A DNA stretch of 64,000 nt from Muricea muricata (lineage: Eukaryota > Cnidaria > Anthozoa > Malacalcyonacea > Plexauridae). Positions 23,958 to 36,462 of this stretch are shown one piece after another. The position numbers were made by a program, and so were the translations under genes. Each line of letters begins with the position of its first letter. Positions within the stretch are counted from its first letter, which is position 1. The stretch covers positions 25,315,746 through 25,379,745 of the forward strand of contig OY979717.1 of the NCBI GenBank assembly GCA_963855995.1, read 5' to 3'. The notes beneath the pieces were generated by a model. That model saw only the letters and a program-made list of their open reading frames with translations, searched no databases and had not been told where the DNA came from.

Positions 23958-26736
23958 AAGGAGTTTGCAGATAAGCGTGGTTTGGTTGGAGAAACAAAAA
24001 AGATGAAAATGTATGTTGCGGGTGGTGGAATAAGGGTTGAAGATTCGGCGGAATTTGATTTAAAGATCTTTCCCTGCTATGATGAAGATATCGTGTTTGA
24101 TGTGAGAGCTTACTCTGTCAAGAAACCTTGCCAAGCAGCCAAAACCGTCTCAAAGAAAGCAGTAGCCCAGTTTCCTCACTTGAATTGCGTTGTTGAAGAG
24201 CTACATTTAGGCAGGGGTCCAGTGGACATTCTATTGGGAACAGATCTGCCTGAAGCCCATCGTGACTTTAAAGTTCTAACGGGCAACCCTGGTGAACCGA
24301 TTGCAAAGAAGAACATCTTTGGTTGGTCAGTCCTTGGTCATCTTGAAGATAAAGCTGCACCTGGAATTTTTGCCATAGAAATTATAGATGAAATAGCTAC
24401 ACAACAAGACATAAAGAAATTGATTCTCCAAGATCAACTAGGAGTCAAACCGACTCGATACTGTACATGTTCTGAGAAGGAACTGCAAGAATGTGCATTC
24501 ATTCGACATGTTCGAGAATCTATTAAAGTGTTGGAAGATGGGAGGATCGAAGGGACAGAATGAAATTGACTTTGCTGGAGATATTTCAAAGATGTTTAAT
24601 CAGATCGCCGTCCATGCCGATGACCAGAAATACCACTGATTCTTGTGGAGAGATGGAGAAACAAACAAAGAGCCCGGTGTGTACCAGTGGGTACGTCTCA
24701 GTTTCGGAGACAAACCGGCTCCAGACCTTGCGATCAATGCTGTTAATCTTCTCGCTGATAGAGCTCAACACGTTGCGATCAATGCTGTTAATCTTCTCGC
24801 TTATAGAGCTCAACACGGGTCTCAAGCAGCGGCAAAGATCCTGAAGGATCACACATGTGTGGACGACATCGCTGGGTCGGATACATCACTAGAGAAAAGT
24901 ATAGAAGTGACCAATGGCATCGATGCAATTTTGTGCAAGGGCAAGTTTGCCATAAAAGCATGGCACAGTAACAGCTCAGAGATTGATCAAGATCCCAGCG
25001 AGAATCCGCGGGTTAGTCTGTTGGGTCATCAGTGGGATAAGAAAGCTGATAGTATTGCCTTAAAGAGAGAGACGGTGAACTCAAATCTCAGTTATTGTAC
25101 CAAACGAAAGGCCCTTGGCCTGGTGTCCCAGCTGTGGGACCCGTTAGGATTGATGGCACCGGTTTCAATCCAATTCAGAATCGATCTCCAGAGTCTTTGG
25201 GCAGCTGGCTATCAGTGGGATGAGTTATTACCATTAGAAGAACGGAGCAAATAGCTGAAGAATCTCGAGATCATGAACACCCTTCTAGGTACTCATCTAG
25301 AAAGGTGCCTAAAGCCTGAAGCCTCCATTGGGAGTCCACAGCTCCACGGATTCTCAGATGCTGGAGAATTAGGATACGGCGGTGCCCTTTTCCTTCGATG
25401 GGAACAGGCGAATGGCAAGTTTACATCCAGATTCGTTACAGCAAAAGCCCTGGTTGCACCACTTAAAAAGAAAACCATACCGAGACTAGAATTGATGGGA
25501 TGCTTGGTGCTGAGTAGACTGGCAGCCGAAGTCGAACGAGCGTTGGAAATCGACCTGAGTGCGAAATTCTGGTGTGATTCAACGACAGCCTTGTCTTGGA
25601 TAAAAAGCTCTGCGACGGAATTTAAACCATTCGTGAGTGTCAGAGTTGCTGAGATACAAGAGAATCAACCAAATACTGTTTGGAATTACATAACCTCCGA
25701 AGCCATTCCAGCAGATGCACTCACTAGAGGGATATCGCCTGAAGAACTCCAGTTATGGCACCAAGGACCTCAATTCCTTCGAAAGCCAGAAAATGAGTGG
25801 CCTGACTTCAAACGATCTACCAACACAGCCAACTCAAAACCAGACCCAGAGAAAAAGAACAAACCAAAAATCAAAAGTAACACCTCAAAAATTAACACTG
25901 AAGGCATAAATAATGCTAACATTACCGAAGACACTCAAGGTGAGGAGAGATTCGTCACCGGGCAGGTTATTGGTAACAGTGAAGATACTCATGAAGTTTT
26001 CAATAGAATTCTGGCCGGATCATCGACCTATCGCAAAGCAAGAAGAGTGACCGCCTTGGTAGTAAGAGCAGTTAAGAACATTGTCCTGAAGGAAAACATT
26101 AAGGGACCGATCTCTGTCACTGAGCTGCACGAGGCTGAAAAACGACTAATCAAAATGACACAAGCAGGCCTGGGTGTGACGGGGAAAAGTATACAAAATC
26201 TATTACCATTTGTCGACAAAGACAGAATTTGGAAAGCCAAAGGAAGATTGGAAAACGCTCGGGACCTACCCCAAGAGCTACGAAACCCAATTATATTATC
26301 GAATGATCAACCTTTGGTTAAACTGTTGCTACAACACTATCATCAAGAGTTGGCGCATTGTTGGTACAAGCGATTGATGATGGAAATCAGACAGAAGTAT
26401 TGGGTGATTGGCCTGCGAGATATGGCCAGAAATCACGTCAAAGCTTGCATTCCTTGTAAGTTAATGCGAAAGAGGGCATGTGAACAATGCATGGGACAGC
26501 TACCAAGTTACAGAACAGATGCAAACAATCCCGCCTTCGCTAACACTGCACTAGACCTTTTTGGTCCATTTGAGGTCAAAGTGGGAAGAAAGACTATCAA
26601 AGAAGCTTGGTGCTGCATATTCACCTGTATGACAAGCAGAGCCGTCCACCTTGAACTCTGTACGGACAAATCTACGGACACGTTCTTGATGGCTTTTAGA
26701 AGATTCGTATGTCTAAGAGGACATCCGAAGTTGGTT
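23958..26736 (+). pseudogene. BEL/Pao protease-RT-RNase H-integrase N-terminus
   Basis: After the protease (DILLGTDLPEAH, IFGWSVLGHL) the frame jumps from DGRIEGTE (stop at 24561) to EIDFAGDISKMFNQI, so the first part of the RT is deleted. The RT active site reads CVDDIAGS, with Cys replacing the usual Tyr. A 45-bp tandem duplication repeats a 15-residue stretch (24727-24818). RNase H follows from 25340 (FSDAGELGYGGALF, TIPRLELMG, WCDSTTALSWI), then the zinc-binding part and core of the integrase (HCWYKRLMMEIRQKYWVIG, CIPCKLM, FANTALDLFGPFEV). Stops occur at 25252 and 26737. Confidence 0.85.
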
Positions 26737-27456
26737 TGATCTGACCGTGGTACTAATTTCGTAGGGGCCCAAAGATACCCGCAGGAGATGGTGCAAGAAT
26801 GGGACATACTAAAGATCAAGTCTAGCTTCGCAGAATTTGGCACTTCGTTCGAATGGTGTTGGAACGTACCCAAAGCTAGTCACATGAATGGAGCGGTGGA
26901 ATCGCTGATAAAGTCAGTTCGAAGAGCACTAGAAAGTTCGTGCAAAATGACTGCCTACACTGAAGAGCAGTGGAGAACATTCCTAGCTGAAGTAACGTTT
27001 TTGGTCAATTCCAGACCCTTTTATCCTGGATCCGACAACATCTGGAACGACCCGCCAATTACCCCAAATGACCTGATCATGGGACCAAATTTCGGTGTAC
27101 CACAACCAGAGGAAGAAAAGCTAGTTAACCCTAGAGAGCTCAACAAAAGTGTTCAAAGAAGAGTTTGTCAATTCTGGCAATGTTGGATGAAGTATTTCGC
27201 CCCGAACTTGTTGATCAGAACAAAGTGGCACGAGAAGAAAGAGAATGTTGGAGTTGGAGATCTTGCATTTGAAATCGATAGTAAACGCAAAAGAGGCGAG
27301 TGGCAAATGGCGTTAGTGGAAGAAGTGTTTCCTGGTGGAGACGATCTTGTTCGTAAAGTAAAAATCAGGACGTGGAAGGGAGTTTATGAAAGACCAATAG
27401 CAAAGTTATGCCTAATCGCAACGCGAGGAGAACTAGAACAGAATGGGACAGTGTAA
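26737..27456 (+). pseudogene. BEL/Pao integrase C-terminus
   Basis: Continues the integrase after TGA at 26737-26739: SDRGTNFVGA (second catalytic D region), then MNGAVESLIKSVRRALESS (catalytic E), VNSRPFYP and the C-terminal domain RTKWHEKKENVGVGDLAFE through VRKVKIRTWKGVYERPIAKLCLI. Stop at 27454, about 95 bp before the 3' LTR. Confidence 0.85.
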
Positions 27457-27550
27457 TGCTTGAGGGACTCGTACTAAGAAGACATAACCATTACGTATCG
27501 TTTCTCGAACGTGGACGTTCTCCGCACTGGGGAGGAGTGATTTGACACTT

Positions 27551-27768
27551 TGATACTCATTAATACTATGTTAATTTATGTTAATGTTTTTAATTTATGT
27601 GAAAGGTAGTCACGTGAGGTTGTGAGTATGATGGCGAAACCTTGAAGGACGAAAGGAGATGAACACTATTTTGACAAAACTTTTTATCATTATTTTTTAG
27701 TTTGATATTTGTACAGAAATAAAAATTCTCAAAAAACGTCCGTTTATCTTTGTTGCGAAGAGTTCACA
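27551..27768 (+). repeat. 3' LTR of BEL/Pao element
   Basis: 218 bp, aligned end to end with the 5' LTR. The length difference comes mainly from a 5-nt insertion after TGAT and single-base runs. Confidence 0.9.
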
Positions 27769-27773
27769 ACATG

Positions 27774-28414
27774 CTGCTTTGATCAAAAGCTTATAATCTG
27801 CTTAGAGATGTGACTAAGCAAACTGGCAAATTACTCAGTAGCAAAGCCAGCCTGACAATTTGGTCATGCTAAGCAAATTTAAATCTGCAGTAGTATAGTG
27901 TAGTATAGCAGTCGCATGACTCCCGAAATACGTTTCGTCTACTCCTGTTTCCCGCCTGTCTCCCACCCATATTCTTCGTTATTAAATTGCTCCTACAGTT
28001 TGTATAATTATTGTAAATCGAATACAACGTGCAAGTAAAAATTATCATAAATTGTAAGAAGGATCACGGTGAATCTGCAATTTACAAAATTCACCAGTCG
28101 GATATTCCCAAGCTATTGTGCCAGTCAAATGACGTGAAAAAATTAAATATTTCAAATAAATGCAGGTATAAATTGTAATAAAATTTACTGCCATCAGCTT
28201 CGACTCGTGAAATGGAGATTGCTGTAGACTTGTATCGACAAAACTGTAAAGTATGTGCATGCTTATGAAAATTTTGCGAGTCGTGGCCAGTCCTGAAGGG
28301 AGGGTCTTTTTCTCGTTTTCACAGTTTAAAATTTAGCTAAATCCCAATCCCTGTTGTTGTGTGCTTTTGACTGAGCGACCGAAACCGGAAACATTAGTTT
28401 AAGATAGAATCAAC
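27774..28414. other. Non-coding flank
   Basis: No gene is supported. The minus-strand frame 28045-28260 has no motif. Confidence 0.45.
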
Positions 28415-28798
28415 GGCTATCTTTAAAACAGGGAACAGGTGAACAGGGAAACGGGGAAGTGCACTCTTTATCCTAAATACGTTGGACAGTGCGAAAACAA
28501 ACCTTACCTCCCTTCCCAAATTTTAATTAGGCTAATTATATCTATCGATAACATTTTAGCTGATGTATCCCTGAAACGACAGACATTGCAAGAAACATGT
28601 TTATTCAACTGTTTCACGTTTTGCCGAGCACTTTGCTTTCATAGGTAACGTAACCAACGTCATATTTTGCTGTTCGTCAATATTTTGTAGCCAACATATC
28701 AGTTTGAAATGTTTTTCATAATTTTGAATATTTCGTCGCACAATTGACATTTAGAAATTGCCAACCTCTGTTCCCCGTTCCCTCTTTTAAAGATAGCC
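28415..28798. mobile_element. MITE with GGCTATCTTTAAAA ends, possibly MULE-like
   Basis: Terminal inverted repeats GGCTATCTTTAAAA continue imperfectly into AGGGAAC-rich sequence (28415-28456 and 28758-28798). The flanks TAGAATCAAC and TAGAATCCAAC look like a ~10-bp TSD with one indel, which would fit Mutator-like elements. Non-coding, 384 bp. Confidence 0.6.
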
Positions 28799-29325
28799 TA
28801 GAATCCAACCCTTCAGACGGTTCACTGTGATTTGTATCACCACCAGACCCCTTTTACGCCATGCCTCCCCCTCCGGTTTTTAGGCTCGGAATTCATCGAC
28901 TTGCTTACGCACAGCGTCGTCGGGTTTGCATTCGTTGGCAGTCGGAAATTTCCAAATTATTTTTTTGTCTCCGCATTCTGAAACCTTCAAGGTATCGAAG
29001 CAATCCTGTCTTCATTTTAAGGTAACTTGCTTTATTTTTTTCGTATTTGTAGAAGAATACATAGATTTCTGATGTCAACGAAGTTTGTGGTCAATGAGGC
29101 TGAATTTTACCCAACATTTGACGCACAAGTTTGTATTTATTGACCTGCATCTAAGGACGTAAATTAACGAGCTTTGTTAACCAGTTATTCAGTTTTACAA
29201 ACTGGCATACTGTAAAGTCTCTTGCTTGCACATCACCTATGTAATAATAAGGTGCATAGAAGGGCTGTCTGAATTTGCACATCCCGTTGTGTAAATAATA
29301 ATCACTATTCTTGTACAAAATAAAC
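28799..29325. other. Non-coding flank of the 7-kb transposon
   Basis: Nothing recognisable. No ORF with motif support. Confidence 0.45.
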
Positions 29326-29787
29326 AGCTCATGCCAGGTTGGAATCCATCAATTTTTTACGCCGGAGGTTACGCCGAGTAGCGGTCAAATAATTACGCCA
29401 CGTTCCATCACGCTTCACATGTTTGAGTTTTGATCGTATGAGTATCAATATATCTAAAATGGCGCTCTCGAATAAGTGCCCAAGTAAAAAGCATGGTGGT
29501 TTGATGTAATTGGCGGTGAATTGGCGGACGAGCGACACTTTGGACGGACTGATTGAGCCAACTACGGCCGCCATATTTTTTACTTCACCTGTTTGACTGA
29601 CAAGCGTAGTCTCCAGATATGTTAATACAGCTCAGTGGTTTTAATGTTCACCAACTCAAAATCAGGTTAAAATAAACTACGAAATAACAACTGACCAACT
29701 GTTAGACAAGAGCAAACATAGCACCATAACAGTAACATAGCAAATACATTTGAACTAAAATATAGTTCATCATCAGAGACTAGAAAA

Positions 29788-30135
29788 TGAATCCTATAAG
29801 TCTGACACACGACCAAGATTAGGAATTACCTATAGCACCTAAACTTGCGCGGTAAAACCCTTAAGAATATTTAAAACATGACAGAGCAAAAGCAGGACAA
29901 ACCTACACTTCTGATGACAAATTACTCGGAACAAGCGAATATGCTTACGTTATACTTAATATGTGTAAGCACCTTTCCACTCCCCAGCTAACCAGAGACA
30001 TTGCCTGAAGAGGGGGCTCTAGTCTGCAGCCCTTGTGACACTGCAAGGCGGGTTCTTAAGGGTTTTACCGCGCAAGTTTAGGTGCTGTAGGTAATTCCTA
30101 ATCTTGGTCGTGTGTCAGACATATAGGATTCAAAA
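29788..30135. repeat. Foldback repeat inside the 7-kb transposon
   Basis: Arms 29788-29866 and about 30053-30135 are inverted copies over ~78 bp (GACACACGACCAAGATTAGG...TTGCGCGGTAAAACCCTTAA) with about two mismatches. The loop is ~185 bp and non-coding. It lies downstream of the last exon I can identify, where a terminal exon would be expected. Confidence 0.8.
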
Positions 30136-30449
30136 TACATTTGAAATTTGAAGTCTTGATGACAGAACTTATGATTCTGATAACTGAAATTATTTTTAAA
30201 AATAAGTTTATTTATGATAATCATAAGTTTTGTTATCACAATCCAACTTATAACAACTTATAACAAGAATGGCAATTTGACAGACTCTGTCCTGTTTGAA
30301 ATACGGTCAACAACTTTACTGTGGTGATACCTGAAAAAGCGTTAAATTTAATGTATAAAATTAAAATCACTTATGAACAAAAAAACAAAATAATTATTTC
30401 ATTATTATTAAAATTATAAGACATGTTACTGTGTAATATACTGACTCAC

Positions 30450-33400
30450 CGATTTCCAGGTGCACTCTGAATCACAGGCAAAATATGGGCCCTCATTCCC
30501 TCGTTTTTGTCTCCTTTGATGTATATTTCAGCAATTTCCTTCACTGCCCTATCTGCTGTCAATGCAGTTGGCATGCACCAGTTAATTTTGGTCCTGCAAA
30601 AATGAAATTGTATTTGTTCCATATTAGGATGTTAATTGTTAAATAGCTGGCAAACTTTAGTACTGATTCTATCATGAATGAAGTTTAGCTGTACCGCAAT
30701 GTTAAAGTTTCATTTGAAATTGGTCCCAATTGATTCTGTGATCCCATAGCGGAATACACACTTTCCACTACAGCCTCAGTACCTCCTTTACCAAGTGAGA
30801 TGTCCACAGCAACACACCCCTCTGGCCCAATAAGTGAATAGATCGTGTCATTTCTGTATATACCCTCATACACTTTGTCTTCATTAACCACAGTCAAAGC
30901 TATCTTTCCTGAACCAGAATTCAATAAAAATATATTTGTATAAGTAATTACAGTTAGTGCACCGGAATTACAGATGTCGGAGCTGATCAGGTTAAATTCC
31001 TTCCAGAATTCATGCAGAAGACATTTAAGGTTTTTAAAAGGTTTTAATGCTTTGAGTTGCGATATTTTTCAGTTTTTCTTGCTAGTTTTTATACTGTATT
31101 ATCGCGTACTCTATTTCTATTAACCATGACATTCTAAATCAATTCAAGAACGAGCAAGAAAAGAGTGAGCAAATGATTCTTAACTATAGTTAAACACCAA
31201 TAATTACCGTCTTCGAACTCCATTCTGTAAATATTTTGTAATGGGAGAAAATTTCTACTGAGATCCAGACAGGCACTTGCTTCCGCATCATCAAGAATGG
31301 AAAACTTACAAAGGGGATCATTAGCAATACCGTCATTTTGCCCATCAGGTAGAACAGTGAACCATTGCATCATAATTTCGCGGAACTTTTTCTCCCAAAT
31401 AATCGATTTAAGAGTCTGTTTAATGTTGCGGTGCACAATGTGACTCAGTTCTCCTTTGAATAATCCATCCAAACTCTTGATGTGGGGAAGACGGCAAATA
31501 TAGGCCCAGAAGGACAGAAATTCTTCCTTTCCATATTCTTCAAATTGAACCTCGTCAATGACGACTGATGTCCCATTTTTATGACCACAACACAATGAAA
31601 CCAGCTCGTCAAGGTCAACCGCTGTGAGTTGCTTCTGCATTGGTTTTACGGATTTTCCAGAAAATCGATCATCCATTGACTTTATCATGGCGCCACAAAA
31701 GACCTCTAAGTCCAATCGGCAGTCCTTAAGATCTCGAGCACGCCATTTAATTGTTGTAGTTTTCTTTCCATCAGACGCATCTTCAGAAACATTCTTTTCA
31801 ACTTTGAGCCACCCAGGAACAACTTTTGTTCCTTTAAATTTCCCTTTTCTGATATCTCTTATATGAGTTGACGTCAGTGGAAGATCAGGAGATTCGAATG
31901 AAATGGGAATGCACTTCTGGATACGTCGCTTGACTTTTGGCCACCAAAGGCAAATTTTCCACGATGGGATCGACAAACCTTGAAGAGTGACCAGTAAGTC
32001 GATCATAGGATGCATCAGGTCTGTCAGAGCAAGAAGATCTACCACGAAATCTTTTCCAGCGACCTCGTACTCGTCATCCTGGTTAAAGCCATACTTCCTG
32101 AAAGTGTCGATATACAGAGGGAGACTTTCAGTGAGTTTGAGGAACTCGCTGTACTGCGAAGTGCTAAACCTTGTTCCACACGTGCGTGACAGAACTTTAA
32201 ATTTAACATCTTTAGCATATGCATTGTGGTTAGCAACGGACTTAACTTGTTGCAACATTTTTCCGCGGTTAAACTTCGTGTGCAGTTTCGTTGTTCTCTT
32301 GATTATCCTGTTGAGGTACGAAGAAGCATTGTCACATATTTTTCCATCTTTGACACCCTTCATGGCCAGGTCAACCCAGTGAGGAGGATCCCAAATTACG
32401 ACATCAAATGTGTCATCTGTGCGTGCTAAGGTTGTGTTTAGCGAGTTCTCAAAATCTTTTGCCTGGTAGGGTCCATCACACGATGTTCCCTGCCAACCTT
32501 GTAAAACTTCGACACAATATTGATCCTTTATACATTCAACAATGCCTTTTGCCAATTCTTCAGCACGGGAGCCTGAAATTTCCTCATCGACTGCATTGTC
32601 ACCATCACCGGAACCGCTAGAGTACACTTCTGGAGCCTTTACTAAAATAGCTTTCCTACAACCTTCTACCATTGTCACAATTACAATAGCCTGGTTAGTG
32701 ATACGATTCAACGTCGCCTTGTCAGCGCTTACGTAGTAGTGCGGTGGTAAGCCAGTCGATTTTAAAGGATTACAAAGAAATTTCACAACTTCTTTGTCCA
32801 ACCAAATCTCACATGCTTTCAATATATCAGGAAAGAGCTTCCTACTGTGACCAATATCACCTAAGTCTGACCCAGTAGCGGTGTGGTTGGCAATAGCCGT
32901 CTCGAAGTGACGACCCGCCGAATTCATTTCACATACCCCAAGTGCAACTCTTACAAGATTTTGGGTAACATGATCCACTCGCTTTTGTTTTTTTACTAAT
33001 TCTTTGGCAAACTAAAATGTAAGAGATTTTATGTTTTTACCATGATGCCAAAAAACAATATACAACATAATGGGCCATTTTCGATTCTTTGTCATGACAA
33101 ACAGTACTATATTACCTCTGTTGCATTATAATGCAACAAATTCTCTTTATCACCCAATGCTAAATGCTGTTTGATCATGGACTTTTTCTTGTACCAGTAG
33201 TCGCATTTTCCATCTACAACAGATATCGTTTGATATTCATCCAAAACGAGCCCTGTAGAAAAGGACCCAGTTTTCCTAAAGTAAAGATATTATCAATTGG
33301 ACAATGGACATAATATATTATGCACCGCAACTATACCATGCATCTAATGACTAAACAGAAAGAGAATAACAGAAACACACAAAATAATTCAATATTTTAA

Positions 33401-34814
33401 AATTTGTTTACCCGCTTTGGCCTCTTCTATCCGGTGAAATAGGTGACTTTATGTACTTATAACATGTTTCACATCTAATAACAGATCCACCCACTCCATC
33501 AACGCCGGGTAGAAAGCGAATTTGAGGGAACGATTTACCAAGATCAATAATATTATCAATCTTATCCCACTTAGTAGCTATATCAGCCAAGTCATTTGAC
33601 ATTCTCAAATTTCTTTCCACATCCTTGCTTCTTCCAGCATCTCCTTTTACATGTTGAGAGAGGTCATTGACTGCAATCAAAAGTTTTTCCATTCCTTTAT
33701 TTACAGTTTCTATGATTGATGGATTCTCTATAACTTGCTGTTTCTGAGAAGAATTGGCAGCACTCTTGGATACAAAACTGCTCTTAGAGATGAAACTACT
33801 CTCTGAGTTTAAAGTTTGCAGCCCAGCAGCTTCACTTTCCTTGTCAGTTATTTCATCATGCCCTTGTTCTAGTTCTTGTAGGAATGGTTTTATTGACAAG
33901 TCTGTTATACTTTTAATGAAACTAAAACTTTTAACATTTAAATCGATATCTGGATGATTTCTTTCAACATGCCGTTCAATGTCATATTTTTGATTCCTAT
34001 TGATAAAGTGTCTACCATTTTTTGCCCTGAAAATATAGAATTTGCAAATGCAGCACTACAAAATATATACAATTTATAGATTATATCCTCCTCTCCCTAT
34101 ATATTTATTAAAGGCAGGATCATACCTGTAGCAAGACACACAAAAACAACGTTTATCAATGCTGGTTTTTGCAGCAGAGCTCACCACTTTGTATGAGCTT
34201 GTAGCAGGTGGGACTCCTTTAAAAAAAGATGACAGGTTTGATTGTTTCCCCACTTTCCCTGACGATGCTACCTTTAGTTTTTTTGATGGAGGTTGAATTG
34301 CATTTTCCTCTTTCCCTTTATCTTTTTCACTTTTTTCTACATGTAACAATTTAAAGAATTTACAAAGTGAATAATGTTTCTAATTTAAAGGAAATCACAT
34401 CCATTGAAAAATGTACTGCTACAATTTCTGACTATGTTCACTATGAGCAAAAGCAATATTTTTTATATCACATTGTGAGTCTATATCAATAATATTATAT
34501 TAGGTACAATTTACCTCTGGAACATTTCTCACAAATGACACTTTTTCCAAAACCCTCTTCTGGCTCTTCATGCTCTCCTTCATTTGGAATAGCAGCACAG
34601 CATGGAAATATTGCATGGCATGCTGTTTTGCAAATTCTGCATGAATGGGCACCTGATGTTTCATTGCCACATGTTACACATTTTAACACTTGAACTAAGA
34701 AGTAAGAACCAATAAAATTACTCAGTTTTCGGTTTGAAAACTAATAACTTTAAATTTACCTACAGTAATATGTCCTTTTGATCTTCTGATGTATGTTTTA
34801 CCTTTTTCAGCCAT
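30450..34814 (-). CDS. Spliced transposase-like gene, at least eight exons, open frame
   Basis: Exons (minus): 34814-34760, 34694-34515, 34336-34126, 34026-33412, 33275-33116, 33011-31208, 30908-30695, 30593-30450. Every junction has GT/AG and the phases fit, giving one frame of about 1,127 codons with no stop. Exon 2 has a cysteine-rich finger (CVTCGNETSGAHSCRICK). Exons 3-4 form a C-x2-C...H..H finger (CFCVSCYR, IERHVERNH), BED-like. Exon 6 (601 residues) holds ADKATLNRI, CDGPYQ, WDPPHWVDLAMKG and RTCGTRFS, reminiscent of an hAT RNase H fold. Exon 7 has KGGTEAVVESVYS, a candidate for the catalytic Glu. Exon 8 ends at a donor (GTGAGT), so a final exon is missing or unrecognised. Catalytic residues are inferred. 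Confidence 0.75.
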
Positions 34815-35086
34815 TCAATAAATTATACTGTAATAAATTATGACTGTTTCATTTCCATGTGCGGTTGTAAACTAAACAAAAAGTTATTTTATGATATTTA
34901 TATTTATTATTGTCTAGTACGTATATTAATTAGTTTAGAATATGTATTACATGTATAAAAACACTCACCAAAAATGACAAAAATGCATGTAAAGTCCTAT
35001 AAAGTAAAGTTTGTATCATAGTTAACATTATATTTTAAAATACAGGCAACATGATGACTTAGAAATTCAGAATCAGAACTCGACTC

Positions 35087-35340
<254 letters not shown>

Positions 35341-35342
<2 letters not shown>

Positions 35343-35725
35343 TGCAGGGAATTGTAGCTTTGTCTGAAAGGTTTTTGCAGATTATGCCAGAACCACCAAT
35401 GTGTTTTCGTCGTACCAAGAACCTTAAGGACCATTTAGTTCGTGCTAAGTTGCGAAGGGAAGAGGAAGCAGTCGTTGGGATGTTTAAGTGCGGAAAGAAT
35501 AGATGTAAAATTTGTGACAACGTTACAGTTGGTGATAAATTTAAAAGCAATGCCGAGGGACGTTCTTTCTTCATTAATCATCGTTTCGATTGTGACTCAG
35601 AGGGTGTAATATATTTAATAAGTTGTAACAGTTGTGGGCTACAATACGTTGGAAGTACTATAACATCATTTCAGTTGCGCTTTAATAATCATAAAAGCTC
35701 TTTAAATAGGTATGGTCGTGGGCAG

Positions 35726-35728
<3 letters not shown>
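35341..35728 (+). pseudogene. PLE 5: PLE fragment with GIY-YIG start, in (TA)n
   Basis: The frame from 35342 reads [22 protein letters not shown], then [10 protein letters not shown], then [47 protein letters not shown]. This is the linker, cysteine pair and GIY-YIG core (IYL...YVGST...RFNNH) of a third PLE lineage. RT is missing upstream, the end of GIY-YIG is missing downstream, and both breaks lie in (TA)n. It sits near the right end of the 7-kb transposon. Confidence 0.8.
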
Positions 35729-35809
<81 letters not shown>

Positions 35810-35820
35810 GCATATATAGA

Positions 35821-35900
<80 letters not shown>
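35728..35900. repeat. (TA)n with two TAGACGCA interruptions
   Basis: TA repeat broken at about 35806-35824 by two copies of TATAGACGCA. It forms the 3' boundary of PLE 5. Confidence 0.95.
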
Positions 35901-35903
<3 letters not shown>

Positions 35904-36462
35904 CAAAACAAAGCATTTCGTTTTCAAAAAGCAATTCATTCCAATTACCTTGACAAGTGATGACACAACAAACAACAAAGAATTACAGGATTATAAATGC
36001 ACGTCTTTGTCTTGCATCAGTGCACGAGGTCGTCGAGAGAATTAAAAATTAAAAGATAAAAATATGTGTTTCCACTTTCTTCACACAATTTTACAATTTT
36101 CACTTCTGCACTTCGCCACTTCCGCGTCATTTCGTCATCTTTTTCATTTACAAAAATCACTTTGTATTACCATTTTTGAGTACTATTTTTTCATCAGATT
36201 CCCATAATTTACGCCACGCCGATGTCAACTTTTTATTTGATTTGTTCCGAAAACCCGCCGATGGCGTAGCATATCAATAACATTTTACGCCGGAGATATC
36301 CGGCGTAACACGTAGAGATTCCAACCTGGAGCTCATGTGTTTCTGTGATACATGCGGTACATGTGTAATATAAATGTTCAAAAAGTGTGCGCACAAAATT
36401 GGACACCGCATTGCACGTTGCAGCATAGGAAGCCATGTTCGCTGGTTTAGAGTCAATAAAAA

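Larger units (their letters stand above)
22232..27768 (+). mobile_element. BEL/Pao LTR retrotransposon, complete boundaries
   Basis: Two LTRs (22232-22440 and 27551-27768) start TGAT and end GTTCACA. They are flanked by the 5-bp duplication ACATG (22227-22231 and 27769-27773), which fits BEL/Pao integration. The LTRs differ by a few substitutions and indels, including extra ACTCA near the start of the right LTR. The internal order is gag, protease, RT, RNase H, integrase. Several stops, a shortened RT and a tandem duplication make it non-autonomous. Confidence 0.93.

Noticed and set aside
29765-29785. CTGATGATGA on the minus strand as a hammerhead
   Set aside because: No downstream GAAA and no pairing stem.
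30450-34814. The eight-exon gene as a single-copy host gene
   Set aside because: It is enclosed by matching terminal repeats and an exact 8-bp TSD, so transposon origin is the simpler explanation. Domestication cannot be excluded.
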